This document shows, one piece after another, positions 44,671 through 54,693 of a stretch of 64,000 nucleotides of DNA. How positions within the stretch are numbered: the stretch's first letter is position 1; the number at the start of each line of letters is the position of its first letter. This DNA comes from Lepidonotus clava (lineage: Eukaryota > Annelida > Polychaeta > Phyllodocida > Polynoidae): assembly GCA_936440205.1 (NCBI GenBank), contig OW387146.1, positions 21,266,458 to 21,330,457 of the forward strand, read 5' to 3'. Under the pieces are notes generated by a model. That model saw nothing but the letters and a program-made list of their open reading frames with translations. It was not told the origin of the DNA and ran no database searches. The position numbers and the translations under genes were made by a program.

Positions 44671-45756
44671 ATGGCTTCTTTTAAAGAATCGGTTATTATT
44701 CCATTATCCATGTTTAAAAGTTGTAATTTCAGCGAGGATGGAGGTAAAGACAATCCTATTCTATCAAGACAGAAAGAATTATTGCAAGAACGCATGTTTA
44801 ATAAACAACCATACCCAATTTTCAATACCGATGTTCCTCCTCCTCCTCCTCCTTCTCGTTCTTCACTACAAAATTTAGATATTAATTCTACTCATAATGA
44901 TTCTGCGATAATATCACCAATTTTAAAAAGTATTTCTGTTTCACAGAAACCATATGCTAAGTTTATTTTAGATAAAGTTTTGAAAAATGGAGGTTATTGG
45001 GATAATAGAGGACAACTCATATTGAAAGGAAAAACTATTCCAGGTTCTAATATTAAAGATCTTATGATGTTCTTATCAAAATCTAAATCCTATAAAGAAG
45101 AACCTCTCGGACTTTATGAGTTCTGGAATTTTTTAAACGATATAAAGATACCTAAAACTTGGATAAAAGGTAAGCCGTTCCGACTTCGACGCGATTTTGT
45201 TCATCAGAAGTCTTTAGATGAATTTCTGAAACCTAAAAAGTATCCTCTTGAAGACATCGATGCGATGAAGATAAAGGAAGCATTATCTTCATCGCCTTTA
45301 CTTCAACCAGAAAAGCATAAAGCACGCGATTGGATTAAAGAAAAGTTGAAATCTGATGATGATGTTGATGATGATTGGATTAAAGGTAAGATGAAATCGG
45401 ATGAAACCAATGATGATGACGATGATGATGATGATGAAAATTCAAAATTAGATTTTGCAGGAGCATTTGACGAAGAAAATAAAACTCCTAAATTGGTTAG
45501 CCCCTTCAAAAGAGGGAGTATAGATGTGGGTGAAATAGAAGAGAAAACCCCTGTGAAATTCAGCGCCAATGTTGAAGATTCCGAAGATGAGGGAGACATT
45601 TTTGGTGACAAACCTAAACCAAAGAAACAAAAGAAAACTCGTCGTAAACCTCGAGAAGAGCCCCCAGAAAGAGAAGAAACTGTTCAGCGACAATCTTCAT
45701 TTGGAAGGATACTGAAACCTAATCGAAAATGGGATAGTTGGGATCCTTATAAGTAA
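44671..45756 (+). CDS. Conserved Polinton structural-type protein with acidic and basic tail, 361 aa
   Basis: I start at the ATG of MASFKESVIIPLSMFKSC, because family members begin with a similar hydrophobic LxPLxMY segment. The central signature is ILDKVLKNGGYWDNRGQLIL, KGKTIPGSNIKDLMMFL, then PLGLYEFWNFLNDIKIPKTW (about residues 100-170). Many Polintons encode this between the ATPase and major capsid genes; its role is unknown. A proline run (PPPPPP) precedes it. The C-terminal half is low-complexity: a long aspartate tract (near 250-258), then KPKPKKQKKTRRKPR. Highly charged tails like this suggest DNA or capsid-interior contact. Confidence 0.7.
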   Translation: MASFKESVIIPLSMFKSCNFSEDGGKDNPILSRQKELLQERMFNKQPYPIFNTDVPPPPPPSRSSLQNLDINSTHNDSAIISPILKSISVSQKPYAKFILDKVLKNGGYWDNRGQLILKGKTIPGSNIKDLMMFLSKSKSYKEEPLGLYEFWNFLNDIKIPKTWIKGKPFRLRRDFVHQKSLDEFLKPKKYPLEDIDAMKIKEALSSSPLLQPEKHKARDWIKEKLKSDDDVDDDWIKGKMKSDETNDDDDDDDDENSKLDFAGAFDEENKTPKLVSPFKRGSIDVGEIEEKTPVKFSANVEDSEDEGDIFGDKPKPKKQKKTRRKPREEPPEREETVQRQSSFGRILKPNRKWDSWDPYK

Positions 45757-45829
45757 CCTTTTTAATAGACGAAAATTGATGTAAGATAAGCATTGCTTAT
45801 AATGTTAATTATTTAAATCAAAATTAAAA

Positions 45830-46384
45830 ATGGCGAAAGATTGTCAAAGTCAGCATATGAAACTGTATTGCAGCAATGACCATGTTAAGCATTTTCGAGA
45901 TTTTTTTCAAGAGTCAAGACCTGAGCAGAAAGGGGATGGTTTCTATTATAACCCTTATATCGGAATTCAACACCAGAGAGGTTATGGTATAGGTGCTGTT
46001 TTTGGATCACTTTTTAAGGGCTTACTTCGCACTCTACCCCGAATAGTTAAACCTATTCTTAAGACTGGCTTGAGAAGCGTTAAGCAGCAGGTTATGAAGA
46101 GAGGGCTACAAGCAGGAAAAAGCACAGTGAAGGGTTTGCTAGAAGGAAAAAATCCTCAGCAAGTATTAAAAGACGAGGCCAAGGCGCAAATGAGAGAGAT
46201 CGGTAAAGATGCTTTAAAATTTGCTCAATCTAAACTAGAAGAAATGTCAGATGATGACGAGGATTCAAAGAATGAAAAGAAGCCGAATAAAAGGATTTCA
46301 AAATCAACTAGTTCAGGCCCAAAGAGAAAAAGGAGAAGGAGGAATAGACAAAATGTAAAATATAAAGATATTTTTGATGATTAA
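45830..46384 (+). CDS. pVI-like membrane-active minor capsid protein, 184 aa
   Basis: A polar N-terminal arm of about 50 residues is followed by Q49-R-G-Y52 before G53, a match to the adenain type II site (M/I/L/N/Q)-x-G-x-G. Immediately after comes an amphipathic helix (IGAVFGSLFKGLLRTLPRIV), then repeated basic helices (SVKQQVMKRGLQAGKSTVK; NPQQVLKDEAKAQMREIGKD) and a C-terminus with GPKRKRRRRNRQ. This layout copies adenovirus pVI, whose propeptide is removed to expose a membrane-lytic helix at entry. Function is inferred from layout and family context. Confidence 0.7.
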   Translation: MAKDCQSQHMKLYCSNDHVKHFRDFFQESRPEQKGDGFYYNPYIGIQHQRGYGIGAVFGSLFKGLLRTLPRIVKPILKTGLRSVKQQVMKRGLQAGKSTVKGLLEGKNPQQVLKDEAKAQMREIGKDALKFAQSKLEEMSDDDEDSKNEKKPNKRISKSTSSGPKRKRRRRNRQNVKYKDIFDD

Positions 46385-46456
46385 TCTGACATAAGAAATA
46401 AGCTTAAGATTACTGTATTTTGAGATTGGATCTATTCGAACTAAGAAGTTTACATC

Positions 46457-47815
46457 ATGGCAATGCATAAAGATTCTTGCCCTTGCGTGGACGGAAGTTT
46501 AGATTACTTCACTGTCCCTCCAACAGAAGTTTCTTCACGCGCAAGTTTCTATTCTAAAGAATATCCTATTACAAATTTAAGCCAGGGAGGACCTATCGAG
46601 TTTATTATAAAATCAAATAAAAATGATTTTATTGATTTAAGTAATACTTATCTTCAGTTAACGATGAAAATTTTAAAATCTGATGGTGTACCTCCTGCAC
46701 CTCCAGTAGCAAATCAAGATGGGGTTTTAGGGGCCATTCACAACGAATCAAAGGTTTTCCCTGTGAATTATTTATCTGGGGCTATGTTTAAAGATGTACA
46801 ATTATATTTAGGAGGTAAGTTTTTAACGAGCAGTAATAACTTGTATGCTTACAAGTCTTACTTGGAAATACTTCTAAATTACGATAGAGCCTTCTTAGAT
46901 TCTTTTGGTAAAGTCTCCATGTTTTATAGAGATACTGGTAATTTTGAGGCGGTTGATCGGTTTGATGCCGAGACTAATCATGGAAGTATGGAGAGATTTT
47001 TAAAGACACAATATGGTTCAAGCTTTCAAATGATTTGCAAGATTCATAATGATATTTTTAATCAAGAAAGGAAGTTTCCTGGAGATGTTGGTTTGAAAGT
47101 AAGATTTATTAGAAATGAAGAAAATTTTTGTTTAATGTCCGCTCGAGATGTTCAGTATAAAATTGAAATTGAAGAGGCTGTGCTTATGGTGAAAAGATCA
47201 ACTATGGATGAAGTTTTTGTGAATGAAATGGAGAAAGCGCGTTTACCAGGCAAATTTTTGAAATTTCCTTTTAAACGGATAGGAATGGCTTATTCTACTC
47301 ACGGACCGAATAAATCAGTTTTACAGGAACAACGTTTGGTTTCAAATACTGAAACACCTAAGAGAATTATAGTCGGTTTACTAGATTCTCGTGCTTTTGA
47401 TGGTACCCATAATTTCAATCCATTCAATTTTCAAAATTTTGGCGTTACTGAAATGAAAATACAAAGGGATAATGAGATTTCTCCTTTTTATGAGATGAAA
47501 GTAGATTTTACTACTTCAAAGTACTATGAAGCTTACCTTTCTCTTATATACGGCACTGGAAGGCTTTTCGCCAGTAATTCACTTGCTATAAATCCTATTG
47601 AGTTCAGGAATGGTTTTACCCTATATTGCTTTGATTTGAGTAAAAATAGTCCAAATTCGCCCACTTTCGAATTAAGTGAGAGCGGAACTATTAATGTAAT
47701 AGCTACCTTGAGAGCTCCTCTGGATCATGGAGTTGTTATGATATTTTATTTAGAATATGATAGCATGCTAGCAATTGGAGATACCAATTTACCTGAAGTC
47801 GTAAGAACTATTTAA
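46457..47815 (+). CDS. MCP: Major capsid protein, double jelly-roll, 452 aa
   Basis: It forms the trimeric capsomers of the icosahedral shell. The N-terminus has the standard Polinton pattern: SLDYFTVPPTEVSSRASF, a YPITNLSQGGPIEFII strand, DFIDLSNTYLQLTMKI, then a VFPVNYLSGAMFKDVQLYLG block and GKFLTSSNNLYAYKSYLEIL (residues about 14-135). The remainder alternates strands with the second jelly roll. The length of about 450 is at the short end of the family. It is separated by a single base from the protease gene. Confidence 0.95.
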   Translation: MAMHKDSCPCVDGSLDYFTVPPTEVSSRASFYSKEYPITNLSQGGPIEFIIKSNKNDFIDLSNTYLQLTMKILKSDGVPPAPPVANQDGVLGAIHNESKVFPVNYLSGAMFKDVQLYLGGKFLTSSNNLYAYKSYLEILLNYDRAFLDSFGKVSMFYRDTGNFEAVDRFDAETNHGSMERFLKTQYGSSFQMICKIHNDIFNQERKFPGDVGLKVRFIRNEENFCLMSARDVQYKIEIEEAVLMVKRSTMDEVFVNEMEKARLPGKFLKFPFKRIGMAYSTHGPNKSVLQEQRLVSNTETPKRIIVGLLDSRAFDGTHNFNPFNFQNFGVTEMKIQRDNEISPFYEMKVDFTTSKYYEAYLSLIYGTGRLFASNSLAINPIEFRNGFTLYCFDLSKNSPNSPTFELSESGTINVIATLRAPLDHGVVMIFYLEYDSMLAIGDTNLPEVVRTI

Positions 47816-47816
47816 A

Positions 47817-48410
47817 ATGTATGGTTCTGAGATTCAAGAAGTTCTTTTGTCACAGAGTGCATCTTCTAATATTTTCCAGGGTATATTTTCAAGTAACAAT
47901 TTACCTAAATTAACAAATCAACATTACCCTGCCGCTTTCATTGCAAATACTCATGAAAGTCGAAAACCTGGTGAACACTGGGTTGCGTTTTTCTTTAAGT
48001 CGAGAGCAGCTCTACCAGAGTATTTTGATTCTTTTGGACTCCCTCCTTTGAAAAAAGGTTTTATTGATTTTTTGAAACAGAGCAAAAAATCTGAATTCAG
48101 ATATTCTTCTAAGACTATTCAAAATTTATTTTCCACATTGTGCGGACAATACACTATATATTATGTTTTAGAGAAATGTAAAGGAAAGTCTTTAACTCAG
48201 ATACTTTCCGCTTTTTCAAGCAATACTGTAAAGAATGATGAGTTGGTAACCAATTATGTGAAAAAATTAAGAAAGGTTAAACAAATTCATTCTAGAAAAA
48301 AGGGCAGAGGGGTTGTACATTTTACCCCAATATTAAGATCGCAGTATTCCAAGTCTATGCATGATGTATTATCTAAAGAAAACTACCTTAAGAAAAGCTG
48401 CGCGAACTGA
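47817..48410 (+). CDS. Adenain-like cysteine protease (C5 family), 197 aa
   Basis: It matures capsid precursors during virion assembly. The catalytic set is visible: H54 in PGEHWVAFFF, D71 in EYFDSFGLPP, and C109 in STLCGQYTIYY, with Q102 seven residues before the cysteine, the same spacing as the adenovirus Q115/C122 pair. The order and spacing (H54, D71, C109) are close to adenain H54, E71, C122. The gene starts 1 bp after the major capsid stop, so it is probably translated from the same transcript. Likely substrates are the proteins at 44174-44584 and 45830-46384. Confidence 0.93.
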   Translation: MYGSEIQEVLLSQSASSNIFQGIFSSNNLPKLTNQHYPAAFIANTHESRKPGEHWVAFFFKSRAALPEYFDSFGLPPLKKGFIDFLKQSKKSEFRYSSKTIQNLFSTLCGQYTIYYVLEKCKGKSLTQILSAFSSNTVKNDELVTNYVKKLRKVKQIHSRKKGRGVVHFTPILRSQYSKSMHDVLSKENYLKKSCAN

Positions 48411-48458
48411 AATGTTAATTGTGTTTGTATTAAGTTCGAATACATTGTAATATGAAAC

Positions 48459-48845
48459 ATGGATGTTATAAAACCTACACCTACAAAGCTTAGTATAGGC
48501 GGTTTATATGTAACATTATTTATAAGCCTTATTGTCATCGGCTTAGAATTTAAGAAGCCAAGCATGTCATCTACTTCACCTCGTGACTATTATTTTAGTT
48601 GCCTCCTGAACGGGGTAGGAAGAGACAAAAATGTGAAGAGGTATTTTTTTAGATGTGAAAATGATCAAAGACTATTCCAGCCAGTTATTGATAAAGATTT
48701 TAACGAAAATCAACAGAAGTTACTTAAATCAGATAATGATAAACATATTACTTTTTCAAAAAAACGTTTAAGTTCAACCAACTATACTGCTCAAGCCAGT
48801 GCGCGAAGTTTATACAATTATACTATTCAAGATGACCTTCCTTAA
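48459..48845 (+). CDS. Small single-pass membrane protein of the Polinton, 128 aa
   Basis: One hydrophobic segment (about residues 12-28: LSIGGLYVTLFISLIVIGL) follows a short N-terminus. A polar region with paired cysteines (YYFSCLLNG; FRCENDQ) follows. No family is recognised. A small membrane protein downstream of the protease is common in Polintons and could act in entry or egress, but this is inference. An ATG at 48564 would give a soluble form. Confidence 0.6.
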   Translation: MDVIKPTPTKLSIGGLYVTLFISLIVIGLEFKKPSMSSTSPRDYYFSCLLNGVGRDKNVKRYFFRCENDQRLFQPVIDKDFNENQQKLLKSDNDKHITFSKKRLSSTNYTAQASARSLYNYTIQDDLP

Positions 48846-49592
48846 ATTTCTCCTTGAGTAGAAGTTAACATTTCCTCAGCTGTTTACCATGTATATATTT
48901 AAAGAGAAATGATGAATGCGAGTTTTGTGACATAGGATAAAGAATAACTTTGGTTAGGAAACCGATATTACCATTGTATGTAATAGTCAAGAGATATTAA
49001 GTTATTTTTCATTAGGGAATAATAATTTGATGTAACAATTAACGCATCATCTAAGTAGAGCGTTGATTTGCACCAGTTTATTGTAATCCCTATATTTGTA
49101 AGTAAGCTCGATGTTTATACACTATGGAGCTAAGCTTCACATTCAGGACAAAGTTTAAAGAAAGCTGACAATTTGTATGCAAATCACAAGTTAAGTTTAG
49201 TTATAGAAATTGAATTCAATTTGATGGTTTGTTTAGTATAGAACTAAGCTTCAGAAGGAAGTTTGCAAATTGTCACAATGTTTCTAATATTTATTTTCAA
49301 GCTTTCTTTTTTCTTTCTGTCTCGTATTATAAAAGTAACATGTTTCCTTTCTTTCAAGATTTTAACGTGTATTATGATCTTGAATATATTTTCATTGTTA
49401 CGAATTATATAATGAAGACAATCCGGTGGAGAAGCGTTATTATACTACAAAGACGACTCTAGACAATCTACTCGAAGAAGTAGCCGCAGGTGCTCGACTG
49501 GAAGAAATAAACCTTCACGTGATTCCGCTAGGAAGATACTCAGTTCGAGCTGGCACCATCGAGTAGAAGAGGTCGTACGTGACACTGACATA
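48846..49592. other. Right-arm non-coding stretch of the Polinton
   Basis: AT-rich to about 49420, then a GC-richer island (about 49420-49790) with some open sequence but no ATG-led gene I can support. Confidence 0.4.
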
Positions 49593-49770
49593 GAGCTACT
49601 ACTGGGAAAAACGAGCTCCTGAAGACCGGTATAAGTGAAGGATGTCCTCTGCGAAGTTATGTTAATAAGTTCGAGCTCGACGTTGATCTACTGCTGGGAA
49701 ACACGAGCTCCTGGAGACGAGTCTAAGAGAAGAATGTTCTCCAAGAAGTTGTGTTAATAAGATCGAGCAT
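49593..49770 (+). repeat. About 88-bp direct repeat pair
   Basis: The two units share CTACTRCTGGGAAAMACGAG, CTCCTG(A/G)AGAC and GTGTTAATAAG-like segments. They mark the start of the repeat-rich right arm. Confidence 0.75.
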
Positions 49771-49865
49771 GATTGACGCTCTTTAAAGAGCACAATTGTA
49801 ACACTGTAAGATGAGACCCGACTGAATATGCTCCCCTCATTTTATTAACTTAGTTGTTTACTCTT

Positions 49866-50012
49866 GACTGTTACTATCCTGATCATGCTGTCTTTCCTGC
49901 ATATTTAAATTTGTTACTTTCTTAATGTACATCAAGGTCTTGACTGTTACTATCCTATCATGTTGTTTTCCCTGCTTATTTAAATTTGTTACTTTCTTAA
50001 TGTACATCAAGG
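49866..50012 (+). repeat. About 75-bp tandem repeat, two units
   Basis: CTTGACTGTTACTATCCTRA through TTAAATTTGTTACTTTCTTA and ATGTACATCAAGG occurs twice with few differences. Confidence 0.9.
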
Positions 50013-50039
50013 AAGTTTTATGAAAATGTATACGAGTTC

Positions 50040-50545
50040 AGCTGAGGTTGTGTTAACTTTATTGGTTTAGTTAGGTTTAATAAAACATAAGTTAAAAGGT
50101 TATTATGCTTCTTGACTCGGAAGAGATGTGTATCTTGATTGAAGCGATTTTAGTCAATACTTATAGATGTGTTTTTCCATTGCTTTATTGGTTTAGTTAC
50201 CACGAGTGAAAATGTTTTTAACCAATGCTTTTGGTTTAGTTAACTTTAAAACCCGAATTAAAATTGGTTATTATGCTTTCACACTCAGAAGAGATATGTA
50301 TCATGCGAGAGTTGAATTTATTCAATTTATGTCATTATTTCTAATGAGTGAAAATGTATTTTTCCAGTGCTTATTTGTTTAGTTAGATAGAGTGAAAAGT
50401 GTTTTACCAGCGCTTTATTGGTTTAGTTAGCTTTAGAACATAAGTCAAAAATGGTTAATATGCTTTCATACTCGCAAGAGATGTGTATCTTGAATGAGGA
50501 GAATTTATTCAATAGATCTTATCATTTCTATCGAGTGAAAAATGG
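50040..50545 (+). repeat. About 180-bp tandem repeat, three units
   Basis: Each unit has TTGGTTTAGTTA, AACATAAGTYAAAA, GGTTATTATGCTTYC, an AAGAGATRTGTATCWTG word and GAGTGAAAAT. It is a subterminal repeat of the element's right arm. Confidence 0.85.
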
Positions 50546-50671
50546 ATCACCATCTGTCATATGCGTTTGTAAGAAAATCCACCAACAAAACCCAAGAAGA
50601 TTGAAATGTGAACGTATACTGTAATAAAAAGCATTAACCACATTTATTTTGTTTCTTTTCTATAAAAAATT

Positions 50672-50776
50672 AAACTCGTCTACTGATTTAGATATTGCTT
50701 GAATTATATACATAGACTTTACTATAGAAATGAAACTCGTCTACTGAAATAGATGTTGATTGAATTATATACATAG
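50672..50776 (+). repeat. About 58-bp tandem repeat, two units
   Basis: AAACTCGTCTACTGAWWTAG followed by TTGAATTATATACATAGACT occurs twice. Confidence 0.9.
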
Positions 50777-50785
50777 ACTTAAGTC

Positions 50786-51133
50786 ACGGCTATTGAAACT
50801 ATTATACAATTCTGATTTCGAATATGAAATGAAGTTACTATTGGCACACGCGTTGGTATTATGCATAAACATATACCTAGACCATTATTTCGTGAGCTAG
50901 GAAAAACGAAGATTGAGTTCAACTCGTTGGCGCGAAAATGCGCAAACGCCTAATATGCACATTTTCACGACTATTGAAACTATTATACAATTCTGATTTC
51001 GAATATGAAATGAAGTTACTATTGGCACACGCTATTATAGAGCCTAGACCACTAGTTCGTGAGCTAGAAAAAACGAAGATTGAGTTCAACTCGTTGGCGC
51101 GAAAATGCGCAAGCGCCTAATGTGCGCATTTTC
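50786..51133 (+). repeat. About 180-bp terminal direct repeat pair
   Basis: Units begin at 50786 and 50967 with ACGRCTATTGAAACTATTAT and run to GGCGCGAAAATGCGCAARCG. The second unit lacks about 15 bp near its middle. The second unit's end forms the left arm of the terminal hairpin. Confidence 0.9.
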
Positions 51134-51164
51134 GCGCCACGAGTTGAACTCGATCTTCGTTTTT
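51069..51164. repeat. 43-bp-arm hairpin at the right end of the Polinton
   Basis: The left arm is AAAAACGAAGATTGAGTTCA...AATGCGCA (51069-51111). The right arm is its inverse, TGTGCGCATTTTCGCGCC...ATCTTCGTTTTT (51121-51164). Only about two differences and a loop of roughly 10 bp (AGCGCCTAA) separate them. GC-rich words stand out in an AT-rich setting. It marks the last sequence attributable to the element. Confidence 0.93.
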
Positions 51165-51166
51165 AC

Positions 51167-52300
51167 TACTAATAAGCGCAAGTAAGATGTCCATTGCAAG
51201 TGAAATGAAAAATAGTGGAATATGCAAGCAAGTTTGATAATTTCCTGCCGATTTTCCCTCCAATTATGTCACCCGTAGCCTGTCACCCGTCACCCAGAAT
51301 CACAGCATACCAACAGGGAGTCACTCAGCGATCCTGAGTTGCCTGGCAACTTTACCACTGATTCTCCCAGTCGCCTGTCGCCCAACGATGGTAAAATTGC
51401 TTAGTGGGTATGGGGCTTAAGGTAGTCTGCTGCATACAAAAAATCATGAACTTTAGTCTCAAACAAATGAACTTTTCAAAGACTAATTAATATTCCAGAT
51501 TTAGCATAAATATATCATGCCAAGGAACAGTCTGTTATATTGAAAATTCCTGACGTAAGGGTACTTTTGTGTTATTCTTTGATATCAGAAAATTACAAAA
51601 TTGATTAAGGTATATTCGTAAGATGTCCCATGTGATTGTGTCCTTCTGTTTATTCTGAAAGCTACTTCACCAAAAAGAACCCTTTCGGCACACTACCAAC
51701 ATTTCAATAATGATTAAAAAACTGCCAATCCACTCTAGTTATAGTCTCAAAATTGGCCACAGTTAAAGAAAGGGTAGTCTGCTACACACAAAGAGACTGC
51801 ACAATGACCCTATCTAGACCAAAATTAACCTTCTTCTTTTCCATGAATTGTTAGTTTTAAATTTGTAATTATGAGATTTAATGTAATAATGCCTCAGAGC
51901 CGAAAGTAAGCATAGATAAGGAAGTATCCATTTGATAGTATAATTTCAATTATTAGTCATGATCTAAAAAGCATTCTTTTTTTTTGTATATATAAGTTGT
52001 TTGTATTCAGTTATGATAAAATAAAATATAAATGCATACTATGGATATCAACAACGATACTGGGTAATAATAAGCCTACTATGCAAGATATAGCAATGAT
52101 ATAATGATTTTGATATTTTCAGGCCTGGCTGAAATATGATAACTCAAATGAATAATTCCTTATGAACATTACAAAATTCACTGGTAGTTCATGTTTGTTG
52201 TCATATGACTTTTATTTATTGCCAATTAGATTTCAGTTCTGATACACATTGCTCAATGTGATATATAATTGCCTATTAAATTGGCTTCTTCTTGGCCCTC
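51167..52300. other. Intergenic right of the Polinton
   Basis: Around 51270-51400 there are TCACCCGTCACCC and CGCCCAACGATGG words reminiscent of the GTCCCC MITE interior. Otherwise featureless AT-rich DNA, no gene. Confidence 0.45.
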
Positions 52301-52359
52301 TCCGTATATCAACAGCTTTAATAAATGTGACTCAAAGTGAAATAACTGCTTGTCAGCTT

Positions 52360-53450
52360 GTCATTAATTTTGTTAGTTTTCACTTTGCTCCCCATAGTTT
52401 CACAAGTCTGATATATATAATTATAAGATGTGACTCAAGGCATTGGTGCGAACATGAATACTGTTATTCCCACTTGTCTCCCAATAGTTTTATAGATCTG
52501 ATTACATGTGACTTGATTTAAAGGAGACGCGAAAAGGCAATTTTAGACAGCAACAAATGACCCCAATGTATGAACTTAGTTAAATATGCGAGGTAAAGTA
52601 TCTTACTAGTGTGTATAATGTAAAAATAGGCTGAATTAGAATGTGACAGGAGGTCAGGCTGTTCATACCTCCCAGTGTGAGCACCAGAGTGACCAATAGG
52701 CTGTGACGTAAGGGGAAGCATGATGCCTTACTGGTGCATGACCATTGGTCATCTTTTAAAATTCCTTAGTTTTAAGCTCATTGAAAATTATATTTATGTA
52801 GAAATAATATATATCTATGACTTCTTAAATATACAACTACTTTTGACTGATAGTTTTTGAGGTACATGCAGTATAATTTTGCCCATTACTTATATTGGAA
52901 TACCAGTGCCTCTCGTGACATCACAAGTTCTGTGCATGCTTGCCTCTTACAGATTCATACTTTAAGTGTGAGACTGGCTTCGCGAATATGACAATAGATA
53001 TTAAACAGTTGTTTGCACACACAGAGTAATTTGCACCATAGGATACTTAAAAATACATATTTATGAAGTATTATAACAGGCTATCTGAATACTGAAACAT
53101 TTCTATTTGGGTGAGCTTTAACGCCCTCTATATTCCTTTCAGATTATCTTTGGTTAGTTTCCGATTGACACCCCATAGCTTTAAATGTCTCATAAAAGGC
53201 CCTAGACTTGCCTGGCCAACTTTATTTTTGTTGGTTCTCATTTGGCATCAAATAGTTTTACAGGTCTCACACGAGGCCCTATAAATGCCTGCTATCTTAA
53301 CTTTTGTTGGTTCCCACTTTTCACCCCTAGTTTCACACGTCTCACACAAGGCTGTATAAATGCCGGCTAACTTGACTATTGTTGTTTCCCACTTGGCACC
53401 CCATAGCTCTATAGGTCTCATAAAAGGCCATGTAAATGCCTGCTCAAAGC
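52360..53450 (-). repeat. About 80-bp repeat family (CCCACTTGGCACCCCATAG)
   Basis: Four tandem units at 53155-53445 share TTGTTGGTTCCCACTTGGCA, CCCCATAG and GTCTCAYAMAAGGCC. Two older units (52370-52515) share CACTTGYCTCCCAATAGTTT. The intervening sequence has no gene. Confidence 0.7.
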
Positions 53451-53879
53451 CGGATCTCCATGATAACATTCTATACTCGAACCCCATACATTTAGTGCAC
53501 TTTTGACGAAAGTGGTCTGAAAGTATGGCCTATCGATTGTCACCTGTAAAATCGCCTGCTAATTTACAATTTGGAGGAAACAATTACACACATGTCGGAA
53601 AATTTGATCAATGATGCAGCCAATTAAATATCGACACTGGCGGCAGTGCAGCAGCTGCTAGTTGACAGCCTTTTTTTGGTATGTGGAATATTGCATTAAC
53701 TTAAAGGCCGTATTCCACATGCTGAATGTGTGCCGCCGATAGTCTGTCAATGTACTTTCGCCAGTGCCGATTTAGAATCGGTGGCCCTGGCAATCAAATT
53801 TACGAACATTATATATATTTAGTTTACTCCCCATTATTAAAAACTGTGGAAAATAGTGACTAAGAATAGTGACGAAGAG
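53451..53879. other. Intergenic left of duplication copy B
   Basis: It contains a remnant of the AGGCCGTATTCCACATG foldback family (53640-53760). No gene. Confidence 0.45.
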
Positions 53880-54693
53880 GTGTCAAATTTAAGAAAATGG
53901 CCATGCTGCACTGTCGTACTTAAGGATCTAGATCCATAAAAGGGGGTCAACATCTAGGCCAAGGACTAAACAACTGTGTGTCCGTGTGCACATTTGTGAC
54001 ATTTTTCTCTCTTTACCCAGTTACCCAGGTATCCACGAAAAAAGGGGGAGGGGAGTCAGAAATTGCGGTCAAATTTGAGAAGTTGCCCTATCTGACCCCC
54101 TTGTCCCCCCTTCCTCCCAATGATCTGCCCATGCATATGAAGAGAGAAATATGGCTTGACCTAAATCCCAGACACTAGAATAATATTCTAGTGACTAGAG
54201 ATATCAACACCACACAGGTAGTGGTGCCCATGCCCCCCCCCCCCATTATTTTTGGACAAAATTTAGACTTTTTTATGTAAAATTTGGCCAAAAAGTAATT
54301 AAGGAAAATTGTTTCCATTAGCACCCCCCCCCCCCCTTTTCAAAATCCTCAATCCGCCACTGTCACATAGCCGCAAAGACTGTCCTAAATAAGGGACAAG
54401 CCCAGCCAAGGAGAGGACGCTCCATGCAGGAATCAGGAATTAAGCCTACCGAGTATGTTTTAGCTTTCAAATGATACCAAGAACATCAAGATTGGATAAT
54501 TACCAAAAAAGCTGTGTTTTTTAATATAAAATTTGATACAAAACTGATTAATGAAAAAGAAGTTCAATAGCGCGCTTCCCCCTTAGAAAATCCTGGATCC
54601 GTCACTGCTATGCGGGACTCCCCCTCTCCAAAACCATGCATCGGTTCCTAGATATGACATTAAATTACACAAGTATACCCATGTTAAATAATC

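Larger units (their letters stand above)
32400..51166 (+). mobile_element. Polinton (Maverick / adintovirus-type) element, fossil but core looks whole
   Basis: The set of protein-primed PolB, rve integrase, FtsK/HerA-type packaging ATPase, adenain-like protease, double-jelly-roll major capsid protein and a penton-like minor capsid protein defines a Polinton. All lie on the plus strand. The core frames read open, so the copy is probably young; the left arm looks partly decayed. The right limit is set by a terminal hairpin (to about 51166). The left limit is uncertain between about 31151 and 32409, and no matching left inverted repeat or target duplication was found. It lies between, and outside, the two segmental-duplication copies. 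Confidence 0.95.

Noticed and set aside
49229-49570. Possible small genes in the Polinton right arm
   Set aside because: No ATG-led frame of convincing composition, and the area overlaps repeats. Left as non-coding.
31151-51166. Long terminal inverted repeats of the Polinton
   Set aside because: I searched the left 31.1-33.0 kb by eye for the inverse of the right 49.6-51.2 kb and found no match, so none is annotated.
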